Assembly (NCBI RefSeq): GCF_022458895.1
Contig: NZ_JAINFL010000019.1
Coordinates: 59,815-123,814, forward strand
Reading direction: 5' to 3'
Length of the DNA: 64,000 nucleotides
Source: Roseihalotalea indica
GTDB taxonomy: Bacteria; Bacteroidota; Bacteroidia; Cytophagales; Cyclobacteriaceae
Made by a program: the position numbers and the translations under genes. The notes under the pieces were generated by a model, which searched no databases, was not told the DNA's origin, and was given only the letters and a program-made list of their open reading frames with translations. Positions 1 through 8,545 of the stretch are shown one piece after another. The stretch's first letter is position 1. Each line of letters begins with the position of its first letter.

Positions 1-1656
1 TTTACTAGCTACTGTAATTGTACGGGTGAGGCTGCGCTCTTCCTGTTTTCGTTCCACCTGATCTTGCATGAGAGCATCCGATAATTGATACTCAAATACG
101 GGCAACCCAGTTGGAGTGAGGTGGTATCCCAGATAGCGTTGCTGTTGTGATTCCATGTCAATAGAATCTGGCCAATCACTTCGTGAGGAAGCTAATTTGG
201 CAATGGAAGGACGATGAGCCAGGGTCATTACTCCGCCCAGGGCTGTTATTGTCTGATCCTCTCCTCGGCCATCCCACATTTGAGTAGCATCTATAAAATT
301 GCCGCCCCAGGCAGAAAGCAATGCGCCGTTGCGCAAATCGTACACATAATTAACGTTAGAAGGCAACCCCACTGCCATAGTGTGGGTTCTTTTAGTATTG
401 TCTAACCACCAAAACCCTCGCTGAAAGATAGGGTTGTTGGTTACTTCCACTACATGGGGGGGCGGTGGTTCTTGTCGAGGGATTGATCCAGGCGCCTGTA
501 GTGCTGTAACCGGAATTTCAGGTCCTTCGTATTCCCAGGCCAATCCTTGTCGCCATGACTGACCGGGTTTGCTAAAGACCAACTTGAATGAATGCTCACC
601 TTCGCTTAGAGATACCTGGCCGTAACCGGGTTCATCCACCCGTTCGCCCTGCATATGGTTAACTACTTCGTGTTCATCAATATATAACCAACCGGCGCCG
701 GCAGAGCGCAGTGTCATCAAATAATCTCCGCTAGCCGGAGCTGTAAGAGTTCCAGAAAAGACCAGTGCATACCTTTCTGGCTGTTGGGCAAACAAGTAGC
801 TGATAGAATCAACTTCGCCACTTCGTTGAGGTTCCAGAGTTTGCAGTGTATCAGAAGTGTAAAATTGTCCATCGTAGCGTTGGTAGGTCATATCGGTAAG
901 TGTGATATGTTCAGTACCATATCGTTTGTAACGAATATTACGGAATGCCATTGGCCCATGGTCCCCCTGAAACATGACAGGACCCATAGGTTGCTCATCA
1001 TCAAAAGCTGCTGAGCGGGTTGGTCCGCTAACCGAGACATTTTCGTGAATAACTACTCCATTCAAAGTAACCTTCTGGAAAAGTGCATCACGAATCTTTT
1101 TACCTTGATCATCAAACCGGGGTGCCTGAAATTTGATAGAGAGGTGTTGCCATAAGCCAGGAGCATAACAGGCATTGGTTTGCGGTGCGGTGCCTTCATA
1201 TCCCTGGTTACCTTGCCATCGTTCGTAAATACCTCCACAATCTCCAAAGCTTACACTATCCTTTCCCCAACTATCAAACAGTTGCACTTCATACCTGCCT
1301 TGGAGGTAAATACCCGAATTGGAACCTTTAGGCATCATAAAATCAAGATCCAGATCCAGATCGCCGTGTTCAAAAGAGGTAAATAGATGTTGTCCGTTAT
1401 TTTCTTGCGGTAAGTTGACTAATACTCCCCTGCCTGGTTCTGTCACTAAAGCAGCTTCCTGATGGCGGTTAGCATATACATCTCCGGCTATCTGCCAGTT
1501 ATCAGACGTTTCTTGAAAAGAAGATAAATCTACGAGAGAAATTTCCTGACTTGGTAAGCGAGTAGATGTAAATGGGGAGGAATGTTCGGAGGAAGATGAG
1601 CAGGAAATGTAAAAGAGCGTGCTAAAAGATAAAATAATAGCCGATGTGTAGTTCAT
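1..1656 (-). CDS. DUF1080 / PA14 secreted lipoprotein (C-terminus beyond window)
   Basis: The frame is open from an ATG at 1656 to the window edge (552 codons, no stop), so the C-terminus is missing. The N-terminus is a lipoprotein signal with lipobox ending FYISC (Cys19). Residues about 35-245 match the DUF1080 (3-keto-disaccharide hydrolase) fold, a concanavalin-like jelly roll, with the typical GIYLQGRYEVQLFDSWG stretch. Residues about 255-390 look like a PA14 carbohydrate-binding domain. The last part (GGNFIDATQMWDGRG) resembles a segment found in large haem-dehydrogenase-type proteins of Bacteroidota and Planctomycetes, so a cytochrome-like end may follow outside the window. Likely role: binding or cleaving oligosaccharide at the cell surface; the substrate cannot be told from sequence. 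Confidence 0.8.
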   Translation of the reverse strand, partial: MNYTSAIILSFSTLFYISCSSSSEHSSPFTSTRLPSQEISLVDLSSFQETSDNWQIAGDVYANRHQEAALVTEPGRGVLVNLPQENNGQHLFTSFEHGDLDLDLDFMMPKGSNSGIYLQGRYEVQLFDSWGKDSVSFGDCGGIYERWQGNQGYEGTAPQTNACYAPGLWQHLSIKFQAPRFDDQGKKIRDALFQKVTLNGVVIHENVSVSGPTRSAAFDDEQPMGPVMFQGDHGPMAFRNIRYKRYGTEHITLTDMTYQRYDGQFYTSDTLQTLEPQRSGEVDSISYLFAQQPERYALVFSGTLTAPASGDYLMTLRSAGAGWLYIDEHEVVNHMQGERVDEPGYGQVSLSEGEHSFKLVFSKPGQSWRQGLAWEYEGPEIPVTALQAPGSIPRQEPPPPHVVEVTNNPIFQRGFWWLDNTKRTHTMAVGLPSNVNYVYDLRNGALLSAWGGNFIDATQMWDGRGEDQTITALGGVMTLAHRPSIAKLASSRSDWPDSIDMESQQQRYLGYHLTPTGLPVFEYQLSDALMQDQVERKQEERSLTRTITVASK

Positions 1657-1711
1657 AAAGGGTAATCATATTCGAGCTCATAAAGCTACTATATTCTTCT
1701 AGAAGATAAAA

Positions 1712-2032
1712 TCAGGGGAGGTTATCATGAATTCTTTGCTGCGAGCCTATAATCTGTAAGATCTCTTTCTGCATGTACTCATCCTCGTAACGAGTCATGT
1801 TATCAACTTTACGTTTCTTCTCCTTAAATGCGCTTTTCCAGCACAAGATAGCTAGCAATACATTTGAGATAATTGGAAGCAAACAACCTATACTAAACCA
1901 TAACCAAAATGATCTACCATGGCTATAGGCAAAATAACCGGTAATGGCAGGGATGGCAAAAAAGAAGGCGAGTACGAAAAAAGCAATATCTAATAACATA
2001 CTAAAGCTTTCGGTTATGATGGATGCTACCAA
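1712..2032 (-). CDS. Small two-helix membrane protein, function unknown
   Basis: 106 residues with two hydrophobic stretches (about 12-33 and 42-66) separated by a short polar loop, then a charged tail rich in Lys, Glu and Arg. An internal Met at residue 12 (start 1999) is an equally good start because the first helix begins there. I recognise no family. It stands alone between the DUF1080 gene on the same strand and a divergent YfiR-like gene. The clean membrane pattern makes a real gene more likely than chance, but the function is open. Confidence 0.55.
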   Translation of the reverse strand: MVASIITESFSMLLDIAFFVLAFFFAIPAITGYFAYSHGRSFWLWFSIGCLLPIISNVLLAILCWKSAFKEKKRKVDNMTRYEDEYMQKEILQIIGSQQRIHDNLP

Positions 2033-2371
2033 AATTCAAACGATGAAGGCCTTCAGATAATTCTTTTTTGGATTCAAATAACTCGCTATTTCTCCTATTA
2101 GTACTATATTTTTTTTAGAATAGTACGTATTTCAGATGTGGTTTTTTTTATAAAAAACGTAATTCTGTCTTACTGATAAACACATCTCTTTACGCCATTT
2201 CCTTTTTCCTCTCTAAAATTCAACAATCTTCAGAAAAAAATAAGATTAGGTATAGTCATCTGAGTAAAAAGTACGCTGTAAGAATTAATCGAATAAATAA
2301 TATAATTTTTACAATATATATTCCATATTTGTATCTAAGCTAGACAGGATGTAAATATAACCAGTTTGACA
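2033..2371. other. AT-rich divergent intergenic region
   Basis: About 340 bases between the small membrane protein gene (leftward) and the YfiR-like gene (rightward). It is strongly AT-rich and holds no plausible reading frame. A CATATTTG at 2324-2331, one base off the Bacteroidota -7 element TAnnTTTG, lies 40 bases before the YfiR start and may be its promoter, but no TTG sits about 20 bases upstream. Confidence 0.4.
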
Positions 2372-2881
2372 ATGAAGAAGATAACAACCGTATTATTTTT
2401 TATCGTTTTTTTATCAGGGTATGCTCAGGCCCAAGAGTATAAGTATCACCCGATCTTTATCTACAATTTTAGTCGTTATATAGAATGGCCTGATAGCCAG
2501 AATAACACTGACTTTGTGGTAAGTGTAATCGGAAAAGCGGAGGCTTACCGGGAAATGGTCGATATATCAGAAAAGAAAAAGACCATTAAAAACCGAAACT
2601 TCGTTGTTCGCCAATGTTCTGATATTAGCGAGGCTAATAAAAGTGATATTGTATTCATTACCCGAGGTACCCGAATCAAACCTGAAGAAATACAACAATT
2701 ACGAGCCACCGGTACATTAGTAATTACGGAACTGGATAATATCGTACAGAAAGGGTCTCACATCAACTTTATTGCCACTCAGGATTCAAAGCTAGGATTT
2801 GAGTTGAACTCCCAGGCAGCTTCCGATACCGGATTTAAAGTTGCCGGTGCTCTAGCTACCTTGGCTACTAAAACATATTAA
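2372..2881 (+). CDS. YfiR-family (DUF4154) periplasmic protein
   Basis: 169 residues from the ATG at 2372; an in-frame TTG two codons earlier is a less likely start. Signal peptide about 1-20 with cleavage after AQA. The rest fits the YfiR/DUF4154 family: a hydrophobic KYHPIFIYNFSRYIEWP opening, a central DIVFITRGTRI strand and a closing GFELNSQAA helix. YfiR of Pseudomonas is a periplasmic repressor of a diguanylate cyclase; in Bacteroidota these proteins often act with histidine kinases or TonB systems. No cyclase or kinase adjoins it here, so only the family is assigned. It converges on the E2 gene across a long hairpin. Confidence 0.75.
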   Translation: MKKITTVLFFIVFLSGYAQAQEYKYHPIFIYNFSRYIEWPDSQNNTDFVVSVIGKAEAYREMVDISEKKKTIKNRNFVVRQCSDISEANKSDIVFITRGTRIKPEEIQQLRATGTLVITELDNIVQKGSHINFIATQDSKLGFELNSQAASDTGFKVAGALATLATKTY

Positions 2882-2909
2882 ACTTTAAAGTAACAAAATA
2901 CGAGTTAGA

Positions 2910-3003
2910 CTTTTACTTTGTGGTTTGAGTTAAGGCTTCGGCAGGGACATCGCTTTCCGCATTGTCTTATGCTGAAGTCTTTCTCGTTTCCACAAAGTAA
3001 AAG
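2910..3003. terminator. 94-nt imperfect palindrome, likely bidirectional terminator
   Basis: Outer arms 2910-2923 and 2990-3003 are perfectly complementary over 14 bp. Inside, 2931-2942 pairs with 2970-2981 over 12 positions with two G-U pairs, and a further about 6 bp stem continues inward. The G-U pairs favour function as RNA. It fills the gap between two convergent genes (YfiR-like ending 2881, E2 ending 3019), with T runs at both edges. It could also be a dispersed palindromic element. Confidence 0.65.
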
Positions 3004-3018
3004 CTTTTATAGGCATTT

Positions 3019-4320
3019 TTATAAAGAGCGGTTGCCATCGAATTGCTCCAGATAGTCAGCTACTCGCTTGACAAACATACCCCCTAACGCGCCATCAACT
3101 ACTCGATGATCATAGGAGTGAGAAAGATACATTTTATGGCGGATAGCAATAGCATCTCCTGTAGGGGTTTCAATAACACTTGGTTTTTTTACGATAGCTC
3201 CCACTGCTAATATTGCTACTTGGGGTTGCATAATAATGGGAGTGCCCAGAATATTACCGAAAGAACCAATGTTCGATAGGGTATAAGTACCATCAGCCAG
3301 ATCAGCGGCAGTAAGGCGGTTGGTGCGAGCTTTATCTGCCACTTTGTTTACCTGCTTGGTCAAACCTAATAGGCTTAATTGATCTGCATCTTTAATGACA
3401 GGAACAATCAGGTTTCCGTTAGGCAATGCTACGGCCATGCCCACATTAATATGTTTCCGCTTAATAATGTTCTCTCCATCTACTGAGACATTTACCATAG
3501 GGTAATCTTTTAAAGCCTGGGCTACAGCTTCAATGAAGATTGGAGTGAATGTTAATTTTTCGCCTTCCCGTTGCTCAAAAGCTGTTTTGACTTTGTTTCG
3601 CCACAGCACCAGGTTCGTTACATCAGCTTCAACAAAAGAGGTGACATGAGCAGAGATACGTTTGGAGTCAAGCATACGAGTGGCTATCATCTTACGCATT
3701 CTGTCCATAGCAATTACTTCATCCTGTTCACCAGTGGTAACTGGCACCGTAGAAGTAACAGAGCTTTCCTGACCAGATGGGGGAGTGTGGCCATTGTTGG
3801 GGCTCTTACCGTTAGAATCGATATAATTAAGAATATCTTTTTTAGTGACTCGCCCTTCTTTGCCTGTTCCCTCAATTTGCTCCAGCTCAGCTATAGAAAT
3901 TCCTTCTTCCCGGGCAATGTTTTTTACTAGAGGAGAGTAGAATCGAGTAGTTTCAGTTTTAGGGGTTGACCGCGTTCTTCCAACTTCAGCCACTGGAATT
4001 TGACCACCTTGTGCTGGAGTGTTTTCCGCTTCATGCACTGCTGCTGCTTCATTCCCTTCTTCATTGGCTTCTCCCGAGCCTTCATTTTCTATAATTGCCA
4101 TGGCCTTTCCTACTTGCGCTACATCGCCTTCCTGTACCAGAATTTTTTGCAGGATACCACTATGAGAAGCTGGTACCTCAGTATCAACTTTATCAGTGGC
4201 TACCTCTACAATTGATTCATCCTGTTCAATAGAATCGCCTTCTTTTTTTAACCATTGCAATACGGTAGCTTCCATAATGCTTTCGCCCATGGCGGGCAGT
4301 ACCATTTCCACAGTTGCCAT
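3019..4320 (-). CDS. Dihydrolipoamide acyltransferase, E2 of a 2-oxoacid dehydrogenase
   Basis: 433 residues from the ATG at 4320, chosen because the family begins with a lipoyl domain; the frame opens three codons earlier. Order: lipoyl domain (1-78) with the lipoylated Lys44 in ATDKVDTE; an Ala/Glu-rich linker; E1/E3-binding domain near 130-170 (YSPLVKNIAREEG); a second linker; and the catalytic acyltransferase domain ending in the SHSYDHRVVDG active site (His405, Asp409). It transfers acyl groups to CoA in a branched-chain or 2-oxoglutarate dehydrogenase complex. The lipoyl sequence looks most like branched-chain (BkdB) types in Cytophagales, but E1 is not in the window, so the substrate is not settled. 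It has its own promoter at the end of cinA. Confidence 0.93.
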   Translation of the reverse strand: MATVEMVLPAMGESIMEATVLQWLKKEGDSIEQDESIVEVATDKVDTEVPASHSGILQKILVQEGDVAQVGKAMAIIENEGSGEANEEGNEAAAVHEAENTPAQGGQIPVAEVGRTRSTPKTETTRFYSPLVKNIAREEGISIAELEQIEGTGKEGRVTKKDILNYIDSNGKSPNNGHTPPSGQESSVTSTVPVTTGEQDEVIAMDRMRKMIATRMLDSKRISAHVTSFVEADVTNLVLWRNKVKTAFEQREGEKLTFTPIFIEAVAQALKDYPMVNVSVDGENIIKRKHINVGMAVALPNGNLIVPVIKDADQLSLLGLTKQVNKVADKARTNRLTAADLADGTYTLSNIGSFGNILGTPIIMQPQVAILAVGAIVKKPSVIETPTGDAIAIRHKMYLSHSYDHRVVDGALGGMFVKRVADYLEQFDGNRSL

Positions 4321-4354
4321 ACGTATCAATAATATTTTAAATACAAATAGTGAT

Positions 4355-4384
4355 CAAAGTTACAATATTAGGTTGGGTTCGCAA
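4355..4384 (-). promoter_or_regulatory. Promoter for the E2 gene (TTG-N19-TAACTTTG)
   Basis: On the minus strand a TTG (complement of 4382-4384) is followed after 19 bases by TAACTTTG (complement of 4355-4362), an exact match to the Bacteroidota consensus TTG-N19/20-TAnnTTTG. The -33 element lies inside the last codons of cinA and the -7 element just past its stop. Transcription would begin about 28 bases before the E2 start at 4320. Confidence 0.6.
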
Positions 4385-5633
4385 GCGACTTTCGGACTGC
4401 CTGACGAAGCATATCAAGCACTACTACTGTGCTGCGCTGAATATTTACTAAACGATCTTTGGATAAAGTCAGCTTTTTGGTGATAATCTGTTGTTCATCA
4501 GCAACCGCTACCCAAACCGTGCCTACTGGTTTTTCAGGAGTTCCACCATCGGGGCCGGCAATGCCGCTGGTTGCTATGCCGAAGTCTGCCTGTAAGCGCT
4601 CACGAACACCTTCTGCCATGGCCCGAATGGTCTCTTCACTTACGGCCCCATGCGCAGCAAGCGTTTCCTCTGGCACTCCAAGAAGGTTGGTTTTTAAGGC
4701 ATTACTATAAGCAACTACCCCACCTTTGAAATAGCGAGAACTACCCGGAACGCTGGTAATAGTATGAGAAACAAAGCCACCCGTGCAACTCTCAGCTACT
4801 GCCAAGGTTTTCCTTTCTTCTACCAGAAGGCTTCCTATTGCTTCTTCTAAGGTGTTATCGCCGTACCCAAAAATGTACTGTTGGATCGTTGGCTCTACGA
4901 GTCGTACTTGCTCAGCTACTTCAGTCTCTAATTGTTTCCGGTTTTCTCCTACTGCCGTCAATCGTAGTTTTACCCGTCCGAAGCTCGGTAAGTATGCCAG
5001 GCGAATGTGAGGTGGTAATTGATCCTCCCAAGATTCAATTTTTTCAGCTAACCACGACTCGCCAATGCCTACCGTTTGGATCATCTGGTGGTAAATCACG
5101 GGTAAAGCGAATGTTTCCTGCAGTTTGGGCAGCACGCTTTTAGCCATCATATTCTCCATTTCATAGGGAACGCCCGGCATGGAAACGTATACTCGTCCAT
5201 CTTGCTCAAACCACATGCCTGGTGCGGTGCCCATGTTATTGGTGATCATGGTGCAGGACTGAGGAAGCATGGCTTGTTGCTCGTTGAGAGCGGTCATAGG
5301 CAGGTTGCGCCTTGAAAATAAGGCAGTTACGTGCTCCAGAGCTTCCTGATTCATTACCAAAGGGGTCTGAAAGTAATCAGCTAGGGTTTTCTTTGTGATA
5401 TCATCTTTGGTAGGCCCTAATCCTCCGGTGATCAAAATAATATCTGCCCGTTGAGATGCCTCATCTAGCGCTTTGATGATTTCTTCGCGCTGGTCGCCTA
5501 AGGATACCTTTCGGATAATCTTAACGCCAATTTCACTTAAGTGCTGCCCAATCCACCGGGTGTTCGTATCCAGGGTTTGTCCGTATAATATTTCATCGCC
5601 AATAGTAATAACTTCCGCCCAAACTGGTTTCAT
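4368..5633 (-). CDS. cinA: CinA, competence/damage-inducible protein (NMN deamidase type)
   Basis: 421 residues, the normal CinA length. The N-terminal half (1-170) is the MoCF-biosynthesis-like domain beginning AEVITIGDEIL with the TGGLGPTKDDITK loop. The C-terminal half (about 260-415) is the CinA/PncC amidohydrolase domain with the AVAESCTGG active-site loop and ATSGIAGPDGG. The family hydrolyses nicotinamide mononucleotide to nicotinate mononucleotide and recycles NAD breakdown products; the N-terminal domain can act as an ADP-ribose pyrophosphatase. It lies upstream of the E2 gene on the same strand, but E2 has a separate promoter, so co-function is not implied. Confidence 0.95.
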   Translation of the reverse strand: MKPVWAEVITIGDEILYGQTLDTNTRWIGQHLSEIGVKIIRKVSLGDQREEIIKALDEASQRADIILITGGLGPTKDDITKKTLADYFQTPLVMNQEALEHVTALFSRRNLPMTALNEQQAMLPQSCTMITNNMGTAPGMWFEQDGRVYVSMPGVPYEMENMMAKSVLPKLQETFALPVIYHQMIQTVGIGESWLAEKIESWEDQLPPHIRLAYLPSFGRVKLRLTAVGENRKQLETEVAEQVRLVEPTIQQYIFGYGDNTLEEAIGSLLVEERKTLAVAESCTGGFVSHTITSVPGSSRYFKGGVVAYSNALKTNLLGVPEETLAAHGAVSEETIRAMAEGVRERLQADFGIATSGIAGPDGGTPEKPVGTVWVAVADEQQIITKKLTLSKDRLVNIQRSTVVVLDMLRQAVRKSLANPT

Positions 5634-5823
5634 AGATGCATTGGAATAGTTTTTGACTTTCTAATTAAAACGTAAACTTAAGAACACTGAACGTCTTTTT
5701 GTTCTTCTAAGTATAGAAAAACTATTTCTTGATATGTTAAGCTGGGTAGGTAAAATGAGGTTCTTATTGTTTATGAATAAACCCAATATCCAGACTATAC
5801 TCTTTAAAATAAATTCTTAACTG

Positions 5824-6597
5824 ATGAATCTACGTATAAAAACCACAATAGCTATAGTAAGCATTCTCACCCTGATGGCGTGCGATACGCTGAATCAGGT
5901 GCTGGGAGATTTAAATACCGGCGGACTCACTACCAGTGAAATTACGGCCGGGTTAAAAGAAGCTTTAAAGGTTGGAGCTCAGTTTGCAGGGAAGCAGGCT
6001 TCTCAAAAAAATGGCTACTTAAATAATCCAGTAGCGGATATTCGTATTCCAATGCCCACCCAACTACGTAAGGTGGAAAGAAACATCCGGAAAATACCGG
6101 TAGTAGGCGATAAAGTAGTGGATGATTTTGTGGAAGCAATGAACCGGGGGGCTGAGCAGGCTGCCAAAGAAGCGGCTCCCATCTTCGTTAAAGCGATCAC
6201 TTCCATGACGATCAGTGATGCCAGCAACATTTTGCGAGGTGACAGTACTGCGGCTACCAGTTATCTAGAGCGAACCACCACTGCGGAACTGGAGCAGGCT
6301 TTCCGGCCGATTATCAAAAAAGCGCTAGATCGGGTAGACGCTACCAAGTACTACGATGGACTCAAAAACGCTATCAGTGCTTACAACAAAACACCGTTGG
6401 TTAACGATATCAACGTTAACTTGCGGGAACTGCCCGAACTAGAAGATTATGCTACCGATAAAGCTTTAGAGGGGCTGTTTATGTTGGTTTCTATAGAAGA
6501 AAAGAAAATACGACGCGATCCGGCTTCGTATAGTCAAGCCATCATTCGTAAAGTGTTTGGCAGCCAGAAAAGCGGAATTAATATGGGTGGGTTATAA
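5824..6597 (+). CDS. DUF4197 lipoprotein
   Basis: 257 residues with a lipoprotein signal (Cys20 in LTLMAC). The mature part fits DUF4197: GGLTTSEITAGLKEALKVG near the start, a central SMTISDASNILRGDSTAAT segment, and the closing ALEGLFMLVSIEEKKIRRDP typical of the family. It is predicted to be a mostly helical envelope protein. The biochemical role of DUF4197 is unknown to me. It stands alone and converges on the 2H phosphoesterase gene with a 13-base gap. Confidence 0.85.
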   Translation: MNLRIKTTIAIVSILTLMACDTLNQVLGDLNTGGLTTSEITAGLKEALKVGAQFAGKQASQKNGYLNNPVADIRIPMPTQLRKVERNIRKIPVVGDKVVDDFVEAMNRGAEQAAKEAAPIFVKAITSMTISDASNILRGDSTAATSYLERTTTAELEQAFRPIIKKALDRVDATKYYDGLKNAISAYNKTPLVNDINVNLRELPELEDYATDKALEGLFMLVSIEEKKIRRDPASYSQAIIRKVFGSQKSGINMGGL

Positions 6598-6610
6598 TTA
6601 ATCCCTCGTA

Positions 6611-7168
6611 TTATAGGGCAAATGAAATGTCGCGGAATATCTGCCAGTGGTAGCCATCATGTTTGAGTAGCGTAAAATGTGGAGTAAGCCAAGTATATCG
6701 CACTTCTTTGTGTTTAAACTCGGTCCAGGCTTCCCGGAACTTGTCCTTCTTCAGATCACGAAAAGCTAGTGTCAGGTGGGGGTGGAAGGGTCGCTCGCGG
6801 TAGTCGGCATTAAATACCTGAAATTCTACCTTCATTTGCCGTTTAATGGCCAATTGTAGCGCGTCCATTTCGCTGCTTTTCTGCACATCAATAAAGATCA
6901 CTCTCGGTGGGAAGGCGCCAAACCCTTCTAATTCCACCTGGAAAGGAGAGAAAGTGCTAGCTACCTGCTGGAGTTTCTCCACTAATTCTGTTTCCCGCTT
7001 CGGCTTCAGCTTAAATGGCATGTGCAAAGTGATATGCGGAGGAGAGTTCAATGACGCTTTACTCTGGTATTGATCTCGAAAGTATTCTTTCCACTTCCGG
7101 GCATTCCCAAGAAAAGGCTCCGGTGGTATCAGCGCCATAAAATATAAGGATAGATTATCGTTGGGCAT
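6611..7168 (-). CDS. 2'-5' RNA ligase / RNA 2',3'-cyclic phosphodiesterase family (2H) protein
   Basis: 185 residues with the two HxTx motifs that define the 2H phosphoesterase superfamily: HITL at 45-48 and HLTL at 131-134. These histidines and threonines form the active site in LigT/ThpR enzymes, which open 2',3'-cyclic phosphates on RNA. The length matches the family. Exact substrate is not certain, since bacterial 2H enzymes also act on other cyclic nucleotides. No RNA-processing neighbour is present. Confidence 0.85.
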   Translation of the reverse strand: MPNDNLSLYFMALIPPEPFLGNARKWKEYFRDQYQSKASLNSPPHITLHMPFKLKPKRETELVEKLQQVASTFSPFQVELEGFGAFPPRVIFIDVQKSSEMDALQLAIKRQMKVEFQVFNADYRERPFHPHLTLAFRDLKKDKFREAWTEFKHKEVRYTWLTPHFTLLKHDGYHWQIFRDISFAL

Positions 7169-7264
7169 GCTGTGTTGTTTTTAGGCAATTGGCTGGAGGT
7201 GGGAGTGATTATATTGATAGCTTATTTTTAGTATCCAGTCTCCTTTTTTTTGCTTCCGTTTTAA

Positions 7265-7585
7265 TCATTCGTCAAACAAAAATTCATTGTAGGCATTCTG
7301 CAATTCCCGCAGGGCCAGGTGTTCATTTTGAGACTGAGCCACAGCAATTCCTTTTTTGAAGGTGGCTTCCGCTAAATCCGGCTCGTTAGCATCTAGAAAT
7401 AGCTTAGCCGCATGATAGTAAGTAGCTACATAGTCGGGGTGCTCGTTGAGCAGTTTTTCGTAATATACCCGTGCCTGGGCAGCATCAGCTGTCGCATATT
7501 CAGTGGCAATGGCATATAAGGTGAAAGGGTCGTTGGGGGTTTCCCGCAAGAATTCGTGCAGGCGGGCTAATCGTTCAGCGTTCAT
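7265..7585 (-). CDS. Small TPR-repeat protein
   Basis: 106 residues made of about two and a half tetratricopeptide helical hairpins: FTLYAIATEYATADAAQARVYY, then YVATYYHAAKLFLDANEPDLAE and a closing amphipathic helix. No signal peptide, so cytoplasmic. TPR proteins serve as protein-binding scaffolds and the partner is unknown. It is divergent from etfB, with about 90 bases between the two start codons. Confidence 0.8.
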   Translation of the reverse strand: MNAERLARLHEFLRETPNDPFTLYAIATEYATADAAQARVYYEKLLNEHPDYVATYYHAAKLFLDANEPDLAEATFKKGIAVAQSQNEHLALRELQNAYNEFLFDE

Positions 7586-7675
7586 CCTCAGTACTGGTTT
7601 TTATTTCTTTTTGATTTACGTAACTTCGCAGCGCAAAAAGGGTTATTACAAAGAAAACGAAGAGAAGCGACGTTT

Positions 7676-8413
7676 ATGAAGATTTTAGTTTGCATCACGC
7701 ACGTGCCCGACACTACGTCAAAAATATCTTTTACAGATAACAACACCAAATTTGATCAGACGGGCGTACAGTATATTATTGGCCCTTATGACGACTACGC
7801 GTTGGCCAGAGCTATTGAACTAAAAGATCAGCATGGTGGTACCGTAACGGCTCTCAATGTTGGTGAAGCTGAAACGGAGCCTACCATCCGCAAAGCGTTA
7901 GCCATTGGTGCAGACGATGCTATTCGCGTAAATGCCCAGCCATCTGATGCTTTTTTTGTAGCTCAGCAGATTGCCTCGGTAGTCAAGAGTGGTGGCTATG
8001 ACCTGGTTCTGATGGGAAGAGAGTCTATTGACTATAACGGTGGGCAGGTTCATGGCATGGTAGGTGAGTTGGTTGGTATGCCCTCTATCTCTCCTGTAAT
8101 GCAGCTAGACATTGAAGGCGACACAGCCAAAATGGCCCGTGAGATTGAAGGTGGAAAAGAATCTTTGGAGGTAAAACTTCCCTTTATCGCTGGTTGCCAG
8201 GAGCCCATTGCCGAATGGAAAATTCCTAACATGCGAGGTATCATGATGGCCCGGAAAAAGCCGCTGGATGTGATGGAGCCGGTGAGCGATGAGCAAATGA
8301 CCCAGACTGTTAAATACGAATTGCCTCCGGCTAAAGGCGAGGTCAAAATGTTTAGTCCAGATCAACTGGATGCTCTGGTACAGGCTCTAAAGAACGAGGC
8401 TAAAGTACTTTAG
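7676..8413 (+). CDS. etfB: Electron transfer flavoprotein, beta subunit
   Basis: 245 residues starting MKILVCITHVPDT, the ETF-beta signature opening. The AMP-binding/adenine-nucleotide alpha hydrolase-like fold is seen through ALAIGADDAIRV and LVLMGRESIDYNGGQVHGMV. With EtfA it forms the soluble flavoprotein that takes electrons from acyl-CoA dehydrogenases and passes them to the quinone pool through ETF-ubiquinone oxidoreductase. It leads an etfB-etfA-DUF151 run ending at a terminator near 10150. Confidence 0.96.
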   Translation: MKILVCITHVPDTTSKISFTDNNTKFDQTGVQYIIGPYDDYALARAIELKDQHGGTVTALNVGEAETEPTIRKALAIGADDAIRVNAQPSDAFFVAQQIASVVKSGGYDLVLMGRESIDYNGGQVHGMVGELVGMPSISPVMQLDIEGDTAKMAREIEGGKESLEVKLPFIAGCQEPIAEWKIPNMRGIMMARKKPLDVMEPVSDEQMTQTVKYELPPAKGEVKMFSPDQLDALVQALKNEAKVL

Positions 8414-8545
8414 TACATATTAATAGCTGATATTCTTTTGTCTTGCTAAATTGGCAGGAAAAAAAGATCGTGCAAGACTCGCATTCATCTTTAGATTTAT
8501 AGGTATTTTATTAATTTGTAAACAGCACCTGAAAGAAAAATTAGT

